Shown: positions 21,736-30,760 of the stretch, one piece after another | Layout: each line of letters starts with the position of its first letter | Position numbering within the stretch: position 1 is the first letter of the stretch | From: Candidatus Rickettsia kotlanii | GTDB taxonomy: Bacteria > Pseudomonadota > Alphaproteobacteria > Rickettsiales > Rickettsiaceae | Assembly: GCA_030295365.1 (NCBI GenBank) | Contig: AP027062.1 | Coordinates: 268,001 to 332,000 of the forward strand | Direction: 5' to 3' | Length of the DNA stretch: 64,000 nt | Notes under the pieces: model-generated | Seen by the model: the letters and a program-made list of their open reading frames with translations, nothing else | What the model was told of the DNA's origin: nothing | The model's database searches: none | Translations under genes and position numbers: made by a program

Positions 21736-21951
21736 ATGTCAAAAGACGATCTCATTCAGTTTACAGGCACAGTGCTTGAACTTTTACCTAATGCTACTTT
21801 CAGAGTAAAGCTTGAGAATGGTCATGTAATTATTGCTCATACTTCCGGTAGGATGCGTAAAAATCGTATCAGAATATTACTAGGAGATAAAGTTATGGTA
21901 GAAATGACTCCTTATGATTTAACTAAAGGGCGTGTGATTCATCGTCACTAG
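21736..21951 (+). CDS. infA: Translation initiation factor IF-1
   Basis: IF-1 binds the A site of the 30S subunit during initiation. The 71-residue protein is a single S1/OB fold, with [20 protein letters not shown] and [20 protein letters not shown] then SPYDL-like [11 protein letters not shown]. Length and residues fit the family throughout. It lies between tRNA-Pro and maf on the same strand, only 11 bp before maf. I see no strong Shine-Dalgarno sequence before it. Confidence 0.98.
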   Translation: MSKDDLIQFTGTVLELLPNATFRVKLENGHVIIAHTSGRMRKNRIRILLGDKVMVEMTPYDLTKGRVIHRH

Positions 21952-21962
21952 TCTTTATAAGT

Positions 21963-22604
21963 ATGAAGCAGAACAGAAAAAACCTACCGATTATATTAGC
22001 ATCAAGCTCTCCTGCAAGGATTGAGTTACTAAACAGAATCAAAATTATCCCTTCACAAATTATTCCGGCAGATATAGACGAAACACCTAATTTGCGTGAA
22101 TTACCTGCCCCCTTAGCCATAAGACTTGCTTACGAAAAAGCTATAAAAATTGCATCTCAAATAGAGGAATCAGCTATAATTATAGCTGCCGATACCGTAG
22201 CGGCAATAGGTAGAAGAATATTGCCGAAAGCTACTACTTATGAAGAAGTCAAGAATTGTATTAAGATGTTATCCGGGCGTCGTCATCGTGTCTATACCGG
22301 TTTATGTATTATCAAAAAAGAGAATGATCAGCTTACAGTTAGACAAAAAATAGTTCAGACTATTGTTAAGTTCAAAAAATTAAGTGATGAAGAGATTAAT
22401 TTTTATTGTTCTTTGGATGAGGGAATAGATAAAGCCGGCGGATGTAAAATTGCCGGTTATACAGAAGCTTTTATCTCATTTATTTCCGGCTCATATTCAA
22501 ATGTTATGGGATTACCTTTATTTGAAACAGTAAATACTCTAACTTCTTTAGGTTTTAGATATTCCATGCCTGCAAAAATGAATTATTGTCATTCCACGAC
22601 TTGA
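21963..22604 (+). CDS. maf: Maf-like nucleoside triphosphate pyrophosphatase
   Basis: Maf proteins hydrolyse dTTP/UTP or modified nucleotides to monophosphates. The 213-residue protein has the family signature [13 protein letters not shown] at the N-terminus and [18 protein letters not shown], the substrate-binding region [12 protein letters not shown], and the C-terminal [15 protein letters not shown]. After [12 protein letters not shown] the last codons (CHSTT and the stop) come from a dispersed repeat that starts at 22588. The original C-terminus has therefore been replaced or extended by the repeat. It is 11 bp after infA and probably cotranscribed with it. Confidence 0.93.
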   Translation: MKQNRKNLPIILASSSPARIELLNRIKIIPSQIIPADIDETPNLRELPAPLAIRLAYEKAIKIASQIEESAIIIAADTVAAIGRRILPKATTYEEVKNCIKMLSGRRHRVYTGLCIIKKENDQLTVRQKIVQTIVKFKKLSDEEINFYCSLDEGIDKAGGCKIAGYTEAFISFISGSYSNVMGLPLFETVNTLTSLGFRYSMPAKMNYCHSTT

Positions 22605-22686
22605 TCGCGGAATCTAGTTAAAAATGCTAAAATTATTAATATAATAATTTGTTTTTCTAGGCCCCGTGGTCAAGCCACAGGGTTAC
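22588..22686. repeat. Dispersed palindromic repeat overlapping the end of maf
   Basis: The left end GTCATTCCACGACTTGATCG and the right part GTGGTCAAGCCACAGGGTTAC are inverted relatives of the TGTCATCC-type repeat. The left end codes the last five residues and stop of maf. Confidence 0.75.
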
Positions 22687-22737
22687 ATTAAATGTTTTTG
22701 GATTCCTGCGATCCACGCATATAAATTACCTAGCTAC

Positions 22738-23169
22738 TTAATTCCCAGGCTTATCCAAATGACTTCTCTCATAATTTTCATGACGCTCTTGAGCTTCAAT
22801 ACATAATGCAGCAATAGGTCGTGCTTCTAATCTTTTTATACCTATTGGCTCGCCTGTTTCTTCACAGTAACCGTATTCCCCATTCTTAATACGTGATAAT
22901 GCTTCTTCTATTTTACTCATTAATTTACAATATCTATTTCTACTACGAAGCTCAAAAGCTCTTTCTGTTTCATGAGTAGCACAATCGTTAAGATCAGGTT
23001 TTTTTAAATTTTCCTCCTTTAAATGATTTAAAGTCTCTTGAGATTCATTTAATAAATCCTCTTTCCATCTTAAAAGTTTTTGTCTAAAATACTCTAGGTG
23101 ATTAGGACACATATATTCTTCATCTTGAGAAGGTTTATATCCCATAGGTAACTTAGGTGTTTCTAGCAT
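22738..23169 (-). CDS. dksA: DksA-type transcription factor, two-cysteine variant
   Basis: DksA enters the RNA polymerase secondary channel and, with ppGpp, adjusts initiation. The 143-residue protein has the N-terminal and coiled-coil regions (LRWKEDLLNESQETLNHLKE), the acidic tip (DLNDCATHETERAFEL), and the zinc-finger region YCEETGEPIGIKRLEARPIA. In E. coli this finger has four cysteines; here it reads C-x2-T ... C-x2-A, so only two remain and zinc binding is doubtful. Similar two-cysteine forms are known elsewhere in proteobacteria. It is a single gene on the minus strand; a repeat lies between it and maf, which is on the opposite strand. Confidence 0.93.
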   Translation of the reverse strand: MLETPKLPMGYKPSQDEEYMCPNHLEYFRQKLLRWKEDLLNESQETLNHLKEENLKKPDLNDCATHETERAFELRSRNRYCKLMSKIEEALSRIKNGEYGYCEETGEPIGIKRLEARPIAALCIEAQERHENYERSHLDKPGN

Positions 23170-23274
23170 ATTAATATCTCAATATTAGCTTTAATATATT
23201 ATGTTTATAAAGTGTTTAAAATAATGTATAACTTAAAATTAACGCAAGAAGATTATGAATATTAATAATATATT

Positions 23275-24192
23275 TTATTTTTTAATTGGATATACGGTAG
23301 TATATACAGCTTCTAAATGCTTTATACTTGTTTTAGTATAGTTTTGTGTAGTAGATAGACTTTTATGACCTAATAACTCTTGAATAGAGCGTAAATCTGC
23401 ACCATGCTCAAGCAAATGTGAAGCAAAACTATGTCTAAATGAATGAGCAGTTAAATGCTGTGGTAAACCATAAAAATGCTTTAATTTAATTAATTCACGA
23501 TTAAATACCGGTGGCTGCAATTTCTTACCCTGCTTTCCTCTAAATATGGGTTCATTATCACCTAACTTATACGGCAATATTTCTAAATATTGGGTAATTA
23601 AATTTTTAGCAATCGGTAACCACGGAATTATTCTTTCTTTACTACCTTTACCTATTATTCTTATAAATTCTAGATTTTGTAGATGAAGTTTCGTAATTGA
23701 TAATGCTTCCGATATACGTAGACCTGAAGCATATATAAGAACAAGTAGGGCTTTATTTCTAAGTTCTACCCACTTAACATTCCCATATTCTTCAATATGT
23801 TCAAGTGATATTACTACATCATCTTCCGATAAAGCTTTTGGTAACAATTTAGTCTTTTTAGGAGATTTTATAGAAAAAATTATATGACTATTTAATTGTG
23901 TTGTTTTCTCTAAAAACCTATAAAAATTTTTTACTGCAGATAAACCACGTGAAATTGAAGAAGTGGTAAAATTATCACAATTACGTTTTGCAAGCCAACT
24001 TCGGATGAATCTTATATCTGCGGTTTTAATATGATTTATCGTTACAAGCTCTGAATTATAATAATTCATAAACTCAAGGAAATGCTTAAGATCATTATTA
24101 TAAGAAATTACTGTATGATTAGAGTAATTTCTTTGCAAAACGAGGTATTGTTGCCACTTATTTATTAATGCTTGAATTGATGTATCTAACAT
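23275..24192 (-). CDS. xerC: Tyrosine recombinase XerC
   Basis: XerC acts with XerD at dif to resolve chromosome dimers. The 305-residue protein has a SAM-like N-terminal domain ([20 protein letters not shown]). The catalytic residues are an Arg in [11 protein letters not shown], the HxxR pair in [17 protein letters not shown], a His in [12 protein letters not shown], and the nucleophile Tyr in QNYTKTS. The ending [15 protein letters not shown] and the phrase [11 protein letters not shown] resemble XerC more than XerD. It stands alone on the minus strand. The alternative call is XerD; the enzyme class is certain. Confidence 0.93.
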   Translation of the reverse strand: MLDTSIQALINKWQQYLVLQRNYSNHTVISYNNDLKHFLEFMNYYNSELVTINHIKTADIRFIRSWLAKRNCDNFTTSSISRGLSAVKNFYRFLEKTTQLNSHIIFSIKSPKKTKLLPKALSEDDVVISLEHIEEYGNVKWVELRNKALLVLIYASGLRISEALSITKLHLQNLEFIRIIGKGSKERIIPWLPIAKNLITQYLEILPYKLGDNEPIFRGKQGKKLQPPVFNRELIKLKHFYGLPQHLTAHSFRHSFASHLLEHGADLRSIQELLGHKSLSTTQNYTKTSIKHLEAVYTTVYPIKK

Positions 24193-24390
24193 TTATAAAA
24201 ACTTAACTATTTTTAATATTATTCTTAATACTAACAATTATTGACTCATAATTTTATAAATGTTAGCATGAATTGAGGGTTTATGTTTACATATACGTAA
24301 CCTATAAAACACAAAAAATTTTTTAAGTAAAAAATTTAATTTATTTTATGAGAATAAATAATGTGAAATAATACACAATTTTTAGATTTA

Positions 24391-24677
24391 ATGAAATCCT
24401 ATATTAATCCAGAATTTTATATGAGTTCTATGAAAAATATCCCTAGTGTAGATCTTACATCTATCACAAATACAATGCAAAGAGCTATGAATATTTTTTT
24501 ATAACTAACCAAATTGCTATAGAAAGCATGCAATCTTTGCTTAAGAAAAATTCCGAAATTATACACAATAATGTTAATACTATTTTGAATACTACTAAAG
24601 AAGCAACAACTTCTAAAGATTTCAAACAAGCTAGTGAGTGTCATCAAAAATGTTTAAAATCTATTTATATCTTTTAG
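24391..24677 (+). pseudogene. Phasin-like gene with a frameshift
   Basis: Phasins coat polyhydroxyalkanoate granules. The plus-strand ATG at 24391 gives MKSYINPEFYMSSMKNIPSV followed by DLTSITNTMQRAMNIF. A frameshift in a run of seven T near 24500 is followed by ITNQIAIESMQSLLKKNSEI and DFKQASECHQKCLKSIY. The pattern of a short N-terminus, then NQxAxExMQxLLKK and a long amphipathic helix, is that of the phasin family. The product is short (about 95 codons), so some C-terminal loss is possible. A broken phaC lies 0.9 kb away, which supports the call. Confidence 0.55.
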
Positions 24678-24682
24678 CTAAT

Positions 24683-24707
24683 GGATTCCTGCTTTCGCAG
24701 GAATGAC
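24683..24707. repeat. Single arm of a dispersed repeat
   Basis: One arm only, GGATTCCTGCTTTCGCAGG followed by AATGAC. It is the reverse complement of the GTCATTCCTGCGAAAGCAGG arm seen at 21.3 kb and 38.2 kb. It lies between the phasin remnant and pld. Confidence 0.7.
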
Positions 24708-24724
24708 ATAGTGGAAATCTCCTC

Positions 24725-25327
24725 TCAGTTGCTCGCCTTTCTGTTTAACCAATTTTGTAAATAAGATTCTGCTAGCTCCTGATCTTCTATAATAATTACA
24801 TTTTCAGCATTACGTTTATCGGCAGCAGCCGTGAAATTAAACGAACCGGTTATTACTTTCTTTTTATCAATAATTATAACTTTATTATGAGCGATTCCCG
24901 GTACTTTATCTATACCTACATCAATTTTTGCTCGTTTTAATTCATGTAATTTAGAAAATTTTTGCTTTAAATTACTACGATCAAGCAATATTCTAACCTT
25001 TACTCCTCGCGCCTGTGCATTAATAAGTGCAGTAGTAATTAACGCATCGCTCATACCGTATGCCTGCATATAAATAGATTCTTCAGCTTTATCTATCTGA
25101 TTGGCTATAAACGTAGTACAACCGGCAGGCGGAGTAAAACATGTACTAACTTTACTGCTTGAAAGCTCTGAAATATTGTAATGCTTTATTTGCAGAGCAG
25201 ATAAAGCTAATGATTTTTGACTTATTAGATTAGTAAAATAATCCAGATTCTGTCCATAAATACCTAAAGCAATTCCCAAGATAAAGGCAATAGATATTTC
25301 TATAAATTTATTATTTTTTCTCTTCAT
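24725..25327 (-). CDS. pld: Phospholipase D family protein (secreted/membrane)
   Basis: A small, single-HKD member of the phospholipase D superfamily. Rickettsial Pld is known to be linked to phagosome escape and virulence. It has 200 residues: a hydrophobic N-terminus (ISIAFILGIALGIYG), then CFTPPAGCTTFIANQIDKA, AQARGVKVRILLDRSNLKQ, and the catalytic motif HNKVIIIDKKKVITGSFNF with the HxKxxxxD arrangement. Single-HKD proteins act as dimers. The start at 25327 gives a complete signal/anchor segment. It stands alone between two polyhydroxyalkanoate gene remnants, with a repeat upstream. Confidence 0.92.
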   Translation of the reverse strand: MKRKNNKFIEISIAFILGIALGIYGQNLDYFTNLISQKSLALSALQIKHYNISELSSSKVSTCFTPPAGCTTFIANQIDKAEESIYMQAYGMSDALITTALINAQARGVKVRILLDRSNLKQKFSKLHELKRAKIDVGIDKVPGIAHNKVIIIDKKKVITGSFNFTAAADKRNAENVIIIEDQELAESYLQNWLNRKASN

Positions 25328-25368
25328 AACTTATTTATATTTTAGGCGTTGCATAGATCGGCTTTTCC

Positions 25369-25449
25369 GTCATGGCGAGGAAAATTACAAAGTAATTGAC
25401 GAATCAATCTTATGAGATTGCCACGCAGCCTATGGCTGCTCGCAATGAC
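25369..25449. repeat. Dispersed palindromic repeat (GTCATTGC family)
   Basis: Left end GTCATGGCGAGG, right end GCTCGCAATGAC, with the interior AAAGTAATTGACGAATCAAT matching other copies. It lies between pld and the broken phaC. Confidence 0.8.
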
Positions 25450-25542
25450 GATTTAGTATCCCCACAAACAACACCTACTTCCTTACGTAACTTCCTGGAG
25501 CTTCTTCAATAACCTCTAGCTTCTGATAATCTAAAAAATATA

Positions 25543-27197
25543 CTAGCTTATTATTATTTTTTTTATAAGCCAATTAAGCCAATAAATCCACCATGAGCCT
25601 TTATATTCCGTAGCTTTCATAAACCACTCATGACTACTTAAACTTAAGTCGTCATTAAGCCGATAATTATATTTAGCACTAGCGGGAGGGTTAACTACAC
25701 CTGCTACATGCCCTGAATCCGTAAGACAAAAAATCTTATGTCCGTTTAATAATTTTACTCCATCATATATTGAACGCCATGGAGCTATATGATCTTCTTT
25801 TGCGGCTACGAAAAAAGAATTACAATCAACTTTTCCAAGATCTATTTTTGTTCCGAGCACTTCTAAATTATTAGACTCAGTTATTGCAATATGTATTTTG
25901 TAAATATTCCTCATACATTTCTGCCAGCAAGTTAGTAGAATCCGCATTCCAATATAGCAAATCAAAAGGCATCAGTTTTTTACCGAGTAAGTAATTATTG
26001 ACAAAAAATGTCTAAATTAAATCATTAGCTCTTAGTAAACTAAAGCTATTTGATAAATATTACCCATCAAAATAGCTTTTTAGTTTTATATCTTCCTTAA
26101 TGTAGTTAATCGTAGCTTCATTAAAAAATATTCCAAGCTCGCCGGGATGAGTATAATCAAGCAAAATAGTAAAGAAAGTAGCACTATGAACATAATCTAT
26201 TTTTTTGCTTTGAAGTAGGCAATAATTATAGCAAGGAATGTACCTCCCATGCAATATCCAACAAAATCAACTTTCTCAAAACCAAGATTTTAACATACTC
26301 AAAAGGTGCTAAAATACCGTCTTTTAAATAATCCTCGAAGCCTTTTCCGATAGAGAGATATCAGGATTAACCCATGAAATAAGAAAAACTTGAAAATTAT
26401 TTTCTACTAAGAAAGATACTAAAGAATTATGCAGAGATAAATCGAGTATATAATATTTATTTATACATGGTAGAATAATAAATATCGGAATCTTATGAAC
26501 TTTCTCTTTCGGCTCATAACATATTAATTGCATTAAATCATTTTGGAATATAACTTTTCCTTTTGTCACCGCAATATTTTTACCGAGTTTAAAAGCAGAT
26601 TTATCGGTAGTTTTAATCTTTCTTTTTATATCTCTTAAGAAATTTCTAGCCCTTGTACTAAATTTTGCCTGCTGCTTTCTAATGTCTCACGCAAAACTTT
26701 TGGATTACAAAAAGCAAAATTTGAAGGTGAAAACGCATCGATAAAATGTTTAGTTGCAAACTCTAAATATTGCTTGAGATCATTTGACAGCTTATACTGT
26801 TCTATATTCTTCTTAAGCCACTCGCTAGATAGTAAATAATATTGTTTCACAAAGTCAAAATAAGCATTATCCTCCCATGAAGAATCTTTAAATCTTTTAT
26901 CTCGATTATCTGGAGAAAATACAGCTTTTGCCGGACTACTGATAAATTTTGCAAAGCTATTCGCTGTAAGCTCCCTTAACTTATCAATATATTCAATATT
27001 AAGCTGACAAAATTTTCAGGATTTGCCCAAAATTGTTCTACCATTAAAGAGGCTATAATTCTGTTTTTATCACTATCAATTAGGCTCCTAGGGATCATAC
27101 TCCCCCTACCTTACATGAAATGCGAAATAAGCTCTTGATGTTTATCGGCAATTTCTTTGAAATTATTAATTATCGTCTCGTGCGGAATGTTATACAT
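25543..27197 (-). pseudogene. phaC: Broken polyhydroxyalkanoate synthase
   Basis: PhaC polymerises hydroxyacyl-CoA into storage polyester. Minus-strand frames from the ATG at 27197 assemble nearly the whole protein: ASLMVEQFWANPENFV, SLHNSLVSFLVENNFQVFLI then SWVNPDISLSEKASR, GYCMGGTFLAI with the catalytic Cys near 26250, VAAKEDHIAPWRSIYDG with the catalytic Asp, and CLTDSGHVAGVVNPP with the catalytic His. An in-frame TAA follows about 28 codons after the start. Several frameshifts and stops occur near 27015, 26640, 26300, 26060 and 25950. All three catalytic residues survive in the text, so loss of function is due to frame damage. A phasin remnant lies nearby. Confidence 0.85.
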
Positions 27198-27248
27198 GTT
27201 TAGTTCCAAGATATTTCAAAAAATTAACAATTAATATAAACAGTAGAT

Positions 27249-27358
27249 GTAATTTAGAAAAGAACAAGGCATCTCATATTTTTGGACCGCAGACTAGTAC
27301 GTGAGGATCAAAAAATATGAAACAACAACGCCAATTTTTCAAATTAAACGAGTATACC
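27249..27358. repeat. Palindromic element, related to the 1.4 and 9.4 kb copies
   Basis: It ends in GCCAATTTTTCAAATTAAAC then GAGTATA, which resembles the right ends of the two other copies. An inner hairpin pairs CATATTTTTGGA with TCAAAAAATATG. It fills the gap between the broken phaC and ubiD. Confidence 0.5.
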
Positions 27359-28837
27359 TTATATCTTTAAACTATTCCACATACTATTAACCTTGTCGAT
27401 AACTTCCTGACTCATTTCTATTTTTTTACCCCATTTTCTATTTGTCTCAGGGTATATTTTATCGGTTGCATCTATTCCCATTTTACTACCAAGGCCTGAC
27501 TCAGGAGATGCAAAATCCAAATAATCTATCGGGGAATTATCTAGAAAACTCGTATCACGCCTTGGATCGCTTCTTGTTGCTATTGCCCAAATTACTTCTT
27601 GCCAATTACGAACATCAATATCGTCATCTACAACTATAATAAACTTACTATACATAAAGTGCCGTAAGTAAGACCAAATCCCAAGCATTATTCTTTTAGC
27701 ATGACCGGGATAGGATTTTTTAATCGATACTACCGCAACTCTATATGAACAACCTTCAGGTGGAAGCCAAAAATCGACTATTTCCGGGAATTGTTGCTGC
27801 AATATAGGAATAAAAATTTCATTTAATGCTTCACCTAAGATTGATGGCTCATCAGGCGGTTTTCCTGTATAGGTGCTCAAATATACTGGATTTTTCTTCA
27901 TCGTTATTGCGGTAACCGTAAATACAGGAAATTCCTCAACATCATTATAATATCCGGTATGATCCCCAAAAGGACCTTCAGGCAAATACTCCTCTAAACT
28001 TACATAACCTTCCAACACTATTTCACTATGTGCAGGTACTTTGAAATCAATAGTTTTGCATTGTACCAACTCTACTTTTTCATTACCGAGCAAACCAGCA
28101 AAATTATACTCCGAGATATTCTCAGGTATCGGCGTAACTGCTGCCAAAGTGACCGCTGGGTTTGCCCCGATAACGATAGCAGCAGGAAAAGGTTCTTTTT
28201 TTGCTTCTTTCCAACGTTTATGATGCTCTGCTCCGCCCCGTAACTTTAACCAACGCATCAATAGCTTATTTTCTGAAATAACCTGCATTCTATATATGCC
28301 AAGGTTGTAATTATCGATTTTATCTTTTGTTGGACCTTTAGTAACTACTATACCCCAAGTAATTAAAGACGAAATATCATCAGGCCAACATCTTTGGATC
28401 GGCAATATATTGATACTCGGTTTGTCAATGACGATTTCATGACAAGCTGCTTTTGATACGGTTTTAGGAGACATAGCAAATATACACTTAGCAAGCGGTA
28501 ACATTGACAATGTTTCTTTAAAAGATGCGGGAGGTTGTGGCTGTTTAAGGAATGCTAGTAGAACGCCAAGCTCTCTTAATTCCTTGGGTGACTTAAGTTT
28601 AAGACCCATACAAATACGATTTATACTAGCATAAAGATTAGTTAGAACAGGTATGTCGGACTTAATGCCATCGGCTTTTATAACATTTTCAAAAAGTAAT
28701 GCAGGTCCGCCTTGTGCTAATACTCTTCTACTAATTTCAGTAATTTCTAAGTTAGTTTTAACCTCAAGAGCAATACGCCTTAACTCACCGTTTTTTTCTA
28801 AAAATTTTAAAAACTCCGGTAAATCTTTAAAGCTCAT
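27359..28837 (-). CDS. ubiD: UbiD-type 4-hydroxybenzoate decarboxylase
   Basis: UbiD removes the carboxyl group of 3-polyprenyl-4-hydroxybenzoate in ubiquinone synthesis, using prenylated FMN made by UbiX. The 492-residue length is normal. Recognised stretches include [74 protein letters not shown] and [19 protein letters not shown] near the end. It stands alone on the minus strand between repeats. The start at 28837 aligns with the family N-terminus. No UbiX gene is in the window. Confidence 0.95.
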   Translation of the reverse strand: MSFKDLPEFLKFLEKNGELRRIALEVKTNLEITEISRRVLAQGGPALLFENVIKADGIKSDIPVLTNLYASINRICMGLKLKSPKELRELGVLLAFLKQPQPPASFKETLSMLPLAKCIFAMSPKTVSKAACHEIVIDKPSINILPIQRCWPDDISSLITWGIVVTKGPTKDKIDNYNLGIYRMQVISENKLLMRWLKLRGGAEHHKRWKEAKKEPFPAAIVIGANPAVTLAAVTPIPENISEYNFAGLLGNEKVELVQCKTIDFKVPAHSEIVLEGYVSLEEYLPEGPFGDHTGYYNDVEEFPVFTVTAITMKKNPVYLSTYTGKPPDEPSILGEALNEIFIPILQQQFPEIVDFWLPPEGCSYRVAVVSIKKSYPGHAKRIMLGIWSYLRHFMYSKFIIVVDDDIDVRNWQEVIWAIATRSDPRRDTSFLDNSPIDYLDFASPESGLGSKMGIDATDKIYPETNRKWGKKIEMSQEVIDKVNSMWNSLKI

Positions 28838-28877
28838 AGTTTTATTTTTTTGTTTATAATGTGTGGCTTATTTTATC

Positions 28878-28967
28878 GTCATTGCGAGCAGCCATAGGCT
28901 GCATGACAATCTCATTAAATATCCTGAGATTGCTTCGTCAATTACTTCGTGATTTCCTCGCAATGAT
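28878..28967. repeat. Dispersed palindromic repeat (GTCATTGC family)
   Basis: Left end GTCATTGCGAGCAGCCATAG and right end CCTCGCAATGAT. The interior GAGATTGCTTCGTCAATTAC is nearly identical to the atp-operon copy at 733-822. Confidence 0.85.
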
Positions 28968-28993
28968 GATACGGTATAACCTGATGGATTTCG

Positions 28994-30568
28994 CTACTTA
29001 CTAAAATTAGCTTTTACCTGCATATCATTCTGAATAATTATGTAGTTAATTAGCTCGTCAATTACAGAATTTTTAATATTATATATTATATTTTTTTCTG
29101 AATTGACACGAATATTTTTAGCTGTTAATTCATCGATACTTCTAGATTTAATATGTGCAAAATATACTTCATCGCCCACTTGAAATACAGGCGTATTACT
29201 TCCTATTTTAGTATTAAAAATTGATAATAATATTTCAGGAGTTAGTGTTAGATCATTTTCCATTTCGGATCTAATATAGCTTTTTTGGCTTATTTTTATT
29301 CCGGTAGCTTTAAGCTCTTTTATGTTCTCTTGATCTGAATTATATTCCTTTGCTAAATCCTTGATAATCTTTAAGTTTACATCTGCAATATTCTGCTTTA
29401 TCCAAGCTTTATTTACCTGCTCTTTAATAGCATCAAATTCAGGTATTTTTGCCGGCTGAATAGATTTTAATTCTACCAATATAAGATAGCTTTTATCCTC
29501 TGTTTCTATAGGATAAGATAATTCACCTTCCGAAAGCTCAAAAATACTATCAGCATTTTCAGCAATTATTTTATCTTCAATAAGCTCTGCATAACTGATA
29601 TAATTAACGTTTTGTATCGGTAGCTTATATTTTTCGGCAATTTCAACTAAGCTAGAACCGGCTGCCGTCTCATCTTCCAGCTTTTTAGCAAACTCCATAT
29701 TAAGTATGTCGATTTTTTGAGCCTTTAATAAATCATATAATTGTTTTTGTACTGCTTCAAAACTTTGATCACCGAATTCATCTTTATTTTCATTATAAAA
29801 TTCTAACAACTCATCTTGAGTAACTGAAACTTTTAAATCCTTAATATTAGCTTTAATATAAGAAAAGCTGCGTTTCTCAGGTACTTCAAACGCGGTTTTA
29901 TTATCTTGGTAAAAATCCTTCAATTGCTGACCGGTAGGAGTAGGAATTTGTAAATCTTTCGGTTTATTTTGTAAATCTATTTGTATTAATTCTACTTCTC
30001 TTTTTTCAGCCATATAATCTACTATATTGTCAGTCATAGCTTTAGGAACATAGAAATTTTTTACAAAAGTACCGACAAAAATATTTTTTAGAGTTTTTTC
30101 TTTGAAGTTTAATAAATATTTTTCTTCATCCATATAAGAATTTCTAAAATAAGTTTTAAAAATTTCTATATTGAAAACACCTTGCTCATTTTTAAAAACT
30201 GGTGATTCTTTAACTAAAATTTTAACTGTATCATCACTTAGATCTAAGTCATAATAACTCACTAAATAATCTAAGACATTATCGTAAATAAGCCTTTTTA
30301 GGATTCGGTTATCAATATTTAACTGTGCTATTTCTTCATCCGTTAAACTTGTCCCCGTTTGCTTACTTATCGCATTAATTTCTAAAGATTTTGCTCTTAA
30401 AAAATCTTCCTGGGAGATATTCTTCACATGAGAAAAAGTAACAATATCACCGCTTCTTCTTCCGTTTAATACATCTTTAATACCAAAGCCGACAAAAGCA
30501 AAAACTATCATTGCGAATAAAATCCGCATTATAAAACTATCAGCAGTTTTTCTAATATTATCTAACAT
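28994..30568 (-). CDS. ppiD: Periplasmic PpiD/SurA-like peptidyl-prolyl isomerase
   Basis: A membrane-anchored periplasmic chaperone that helps newly exported proteins fold. The 524-residue protein has one N-terminal helix (ILFAMIVFAFVGFGIKDVL) after a short cytoplasmic stretch MLDNIRKTADSFIM, as in PpiD. A long SurA-N-like region follows (NRILKRLIYDNVLDYL). The parvulin-like region near residues 245-360 (FSYIKANIKDLKV, ELSYPIETEDKSYLI) is diverged, so isomerase activity is uncertain. It lies just downstream of ompA on the same strand, after the ompA terminator and a repeat. A role in handling exported surface proteins is an inference. Confidence 0.85.
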   Translation of the reverse strand: MLDNIRKTADSFIMRILFAMIVFAFVGFGIKDVLNGRRSGDIVTFSHVKNISQEDFLRAKSLEINAISKQTGTSLTDEEIAQLNIDNRILKRLIYDNVLDYLVSYYDLDLSDDTVKILVKESPVFKNEQGVFNIEIFKTYFRNSYMDEEKYLLNFKEKTLKNIFVGTFVKNFYVPKAMTDNIVDYMAEKREVELIQIDLQNKPKDLQIPTPTGQQLKDFYQDNKTAFEVPEKRSFSYIKANIKDLKVSVTQDELLEFYNENKDEFGDQSFEAVQKQLYDLLKAQKIDILNMEFAKKLEDETAAGSSLVEIAEKYKLPIQNVNYISYAELIEDKIIAENADSIFELSEGELSYPIETEDKSYLILVELKSIQPAKIPEFDAIKEQVNKAWIKQNIADVNLKIIKDLAKEYNSDQENIKELKATGIKISQKSYIRSEMENDLTLTPEILLSIFNTKIGSNTPVFQVGDEVYFAHIKSRSIDELTAKNIRVNSEKNIIYNIKNSVIDELINYIIIQNDMQVKANFSK

Positions 30569-30590
30569 AATTTTTATTTAAGTTTTTACC

Positions 30591-30678
30591 GTCATTGCGA
30601 GGAAATTACGAAGTAATTGACGAAGCAATCTTAGGATATTTGACGAGATTGCCACGTCGCTTTGCTTCTCGCAATGAC
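30591..30678. repeat. Dispersed palindromic repeat (GTCATTGC family)
   Basis: Perfect inverted ends GTCATTGCGAG and CTCGCAATGAC, with the AAATTACGAAGTAATTGACG interior. It lies between ppiD and the ompA terminator. Confidence 0.88.
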
Positions 30679-30703
30679 GCTTCTCAAGACTACATTATAA
30701 AGC

Positions 30704-30741
30704 AAAAAAGCCTATATAGTCAAACTATATAGGCTTTTTTT
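30704..30741 (-). terminator. Intrinsic terminator of ompA
   Basis: A perfect 11 bp stem GCCTATATAGT / ACTATATAGGC with a 3-base loop, flanked by a run of A on one side and T on the other. It lies 20 bp after the ompA stop codon and could stop transcription from either direction. Confidence 0.9.
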
Positions 30742-30760
30742 ATGATTATAGAACGGTTAA

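Noticed and set aside
24391-24677. Programmed frameshift in the phasin-like gene at the T-run
   Set aside because: A run of seven T could allow slippage, but the neighbouring phaC is broken too, so simple decay is the better explanation.
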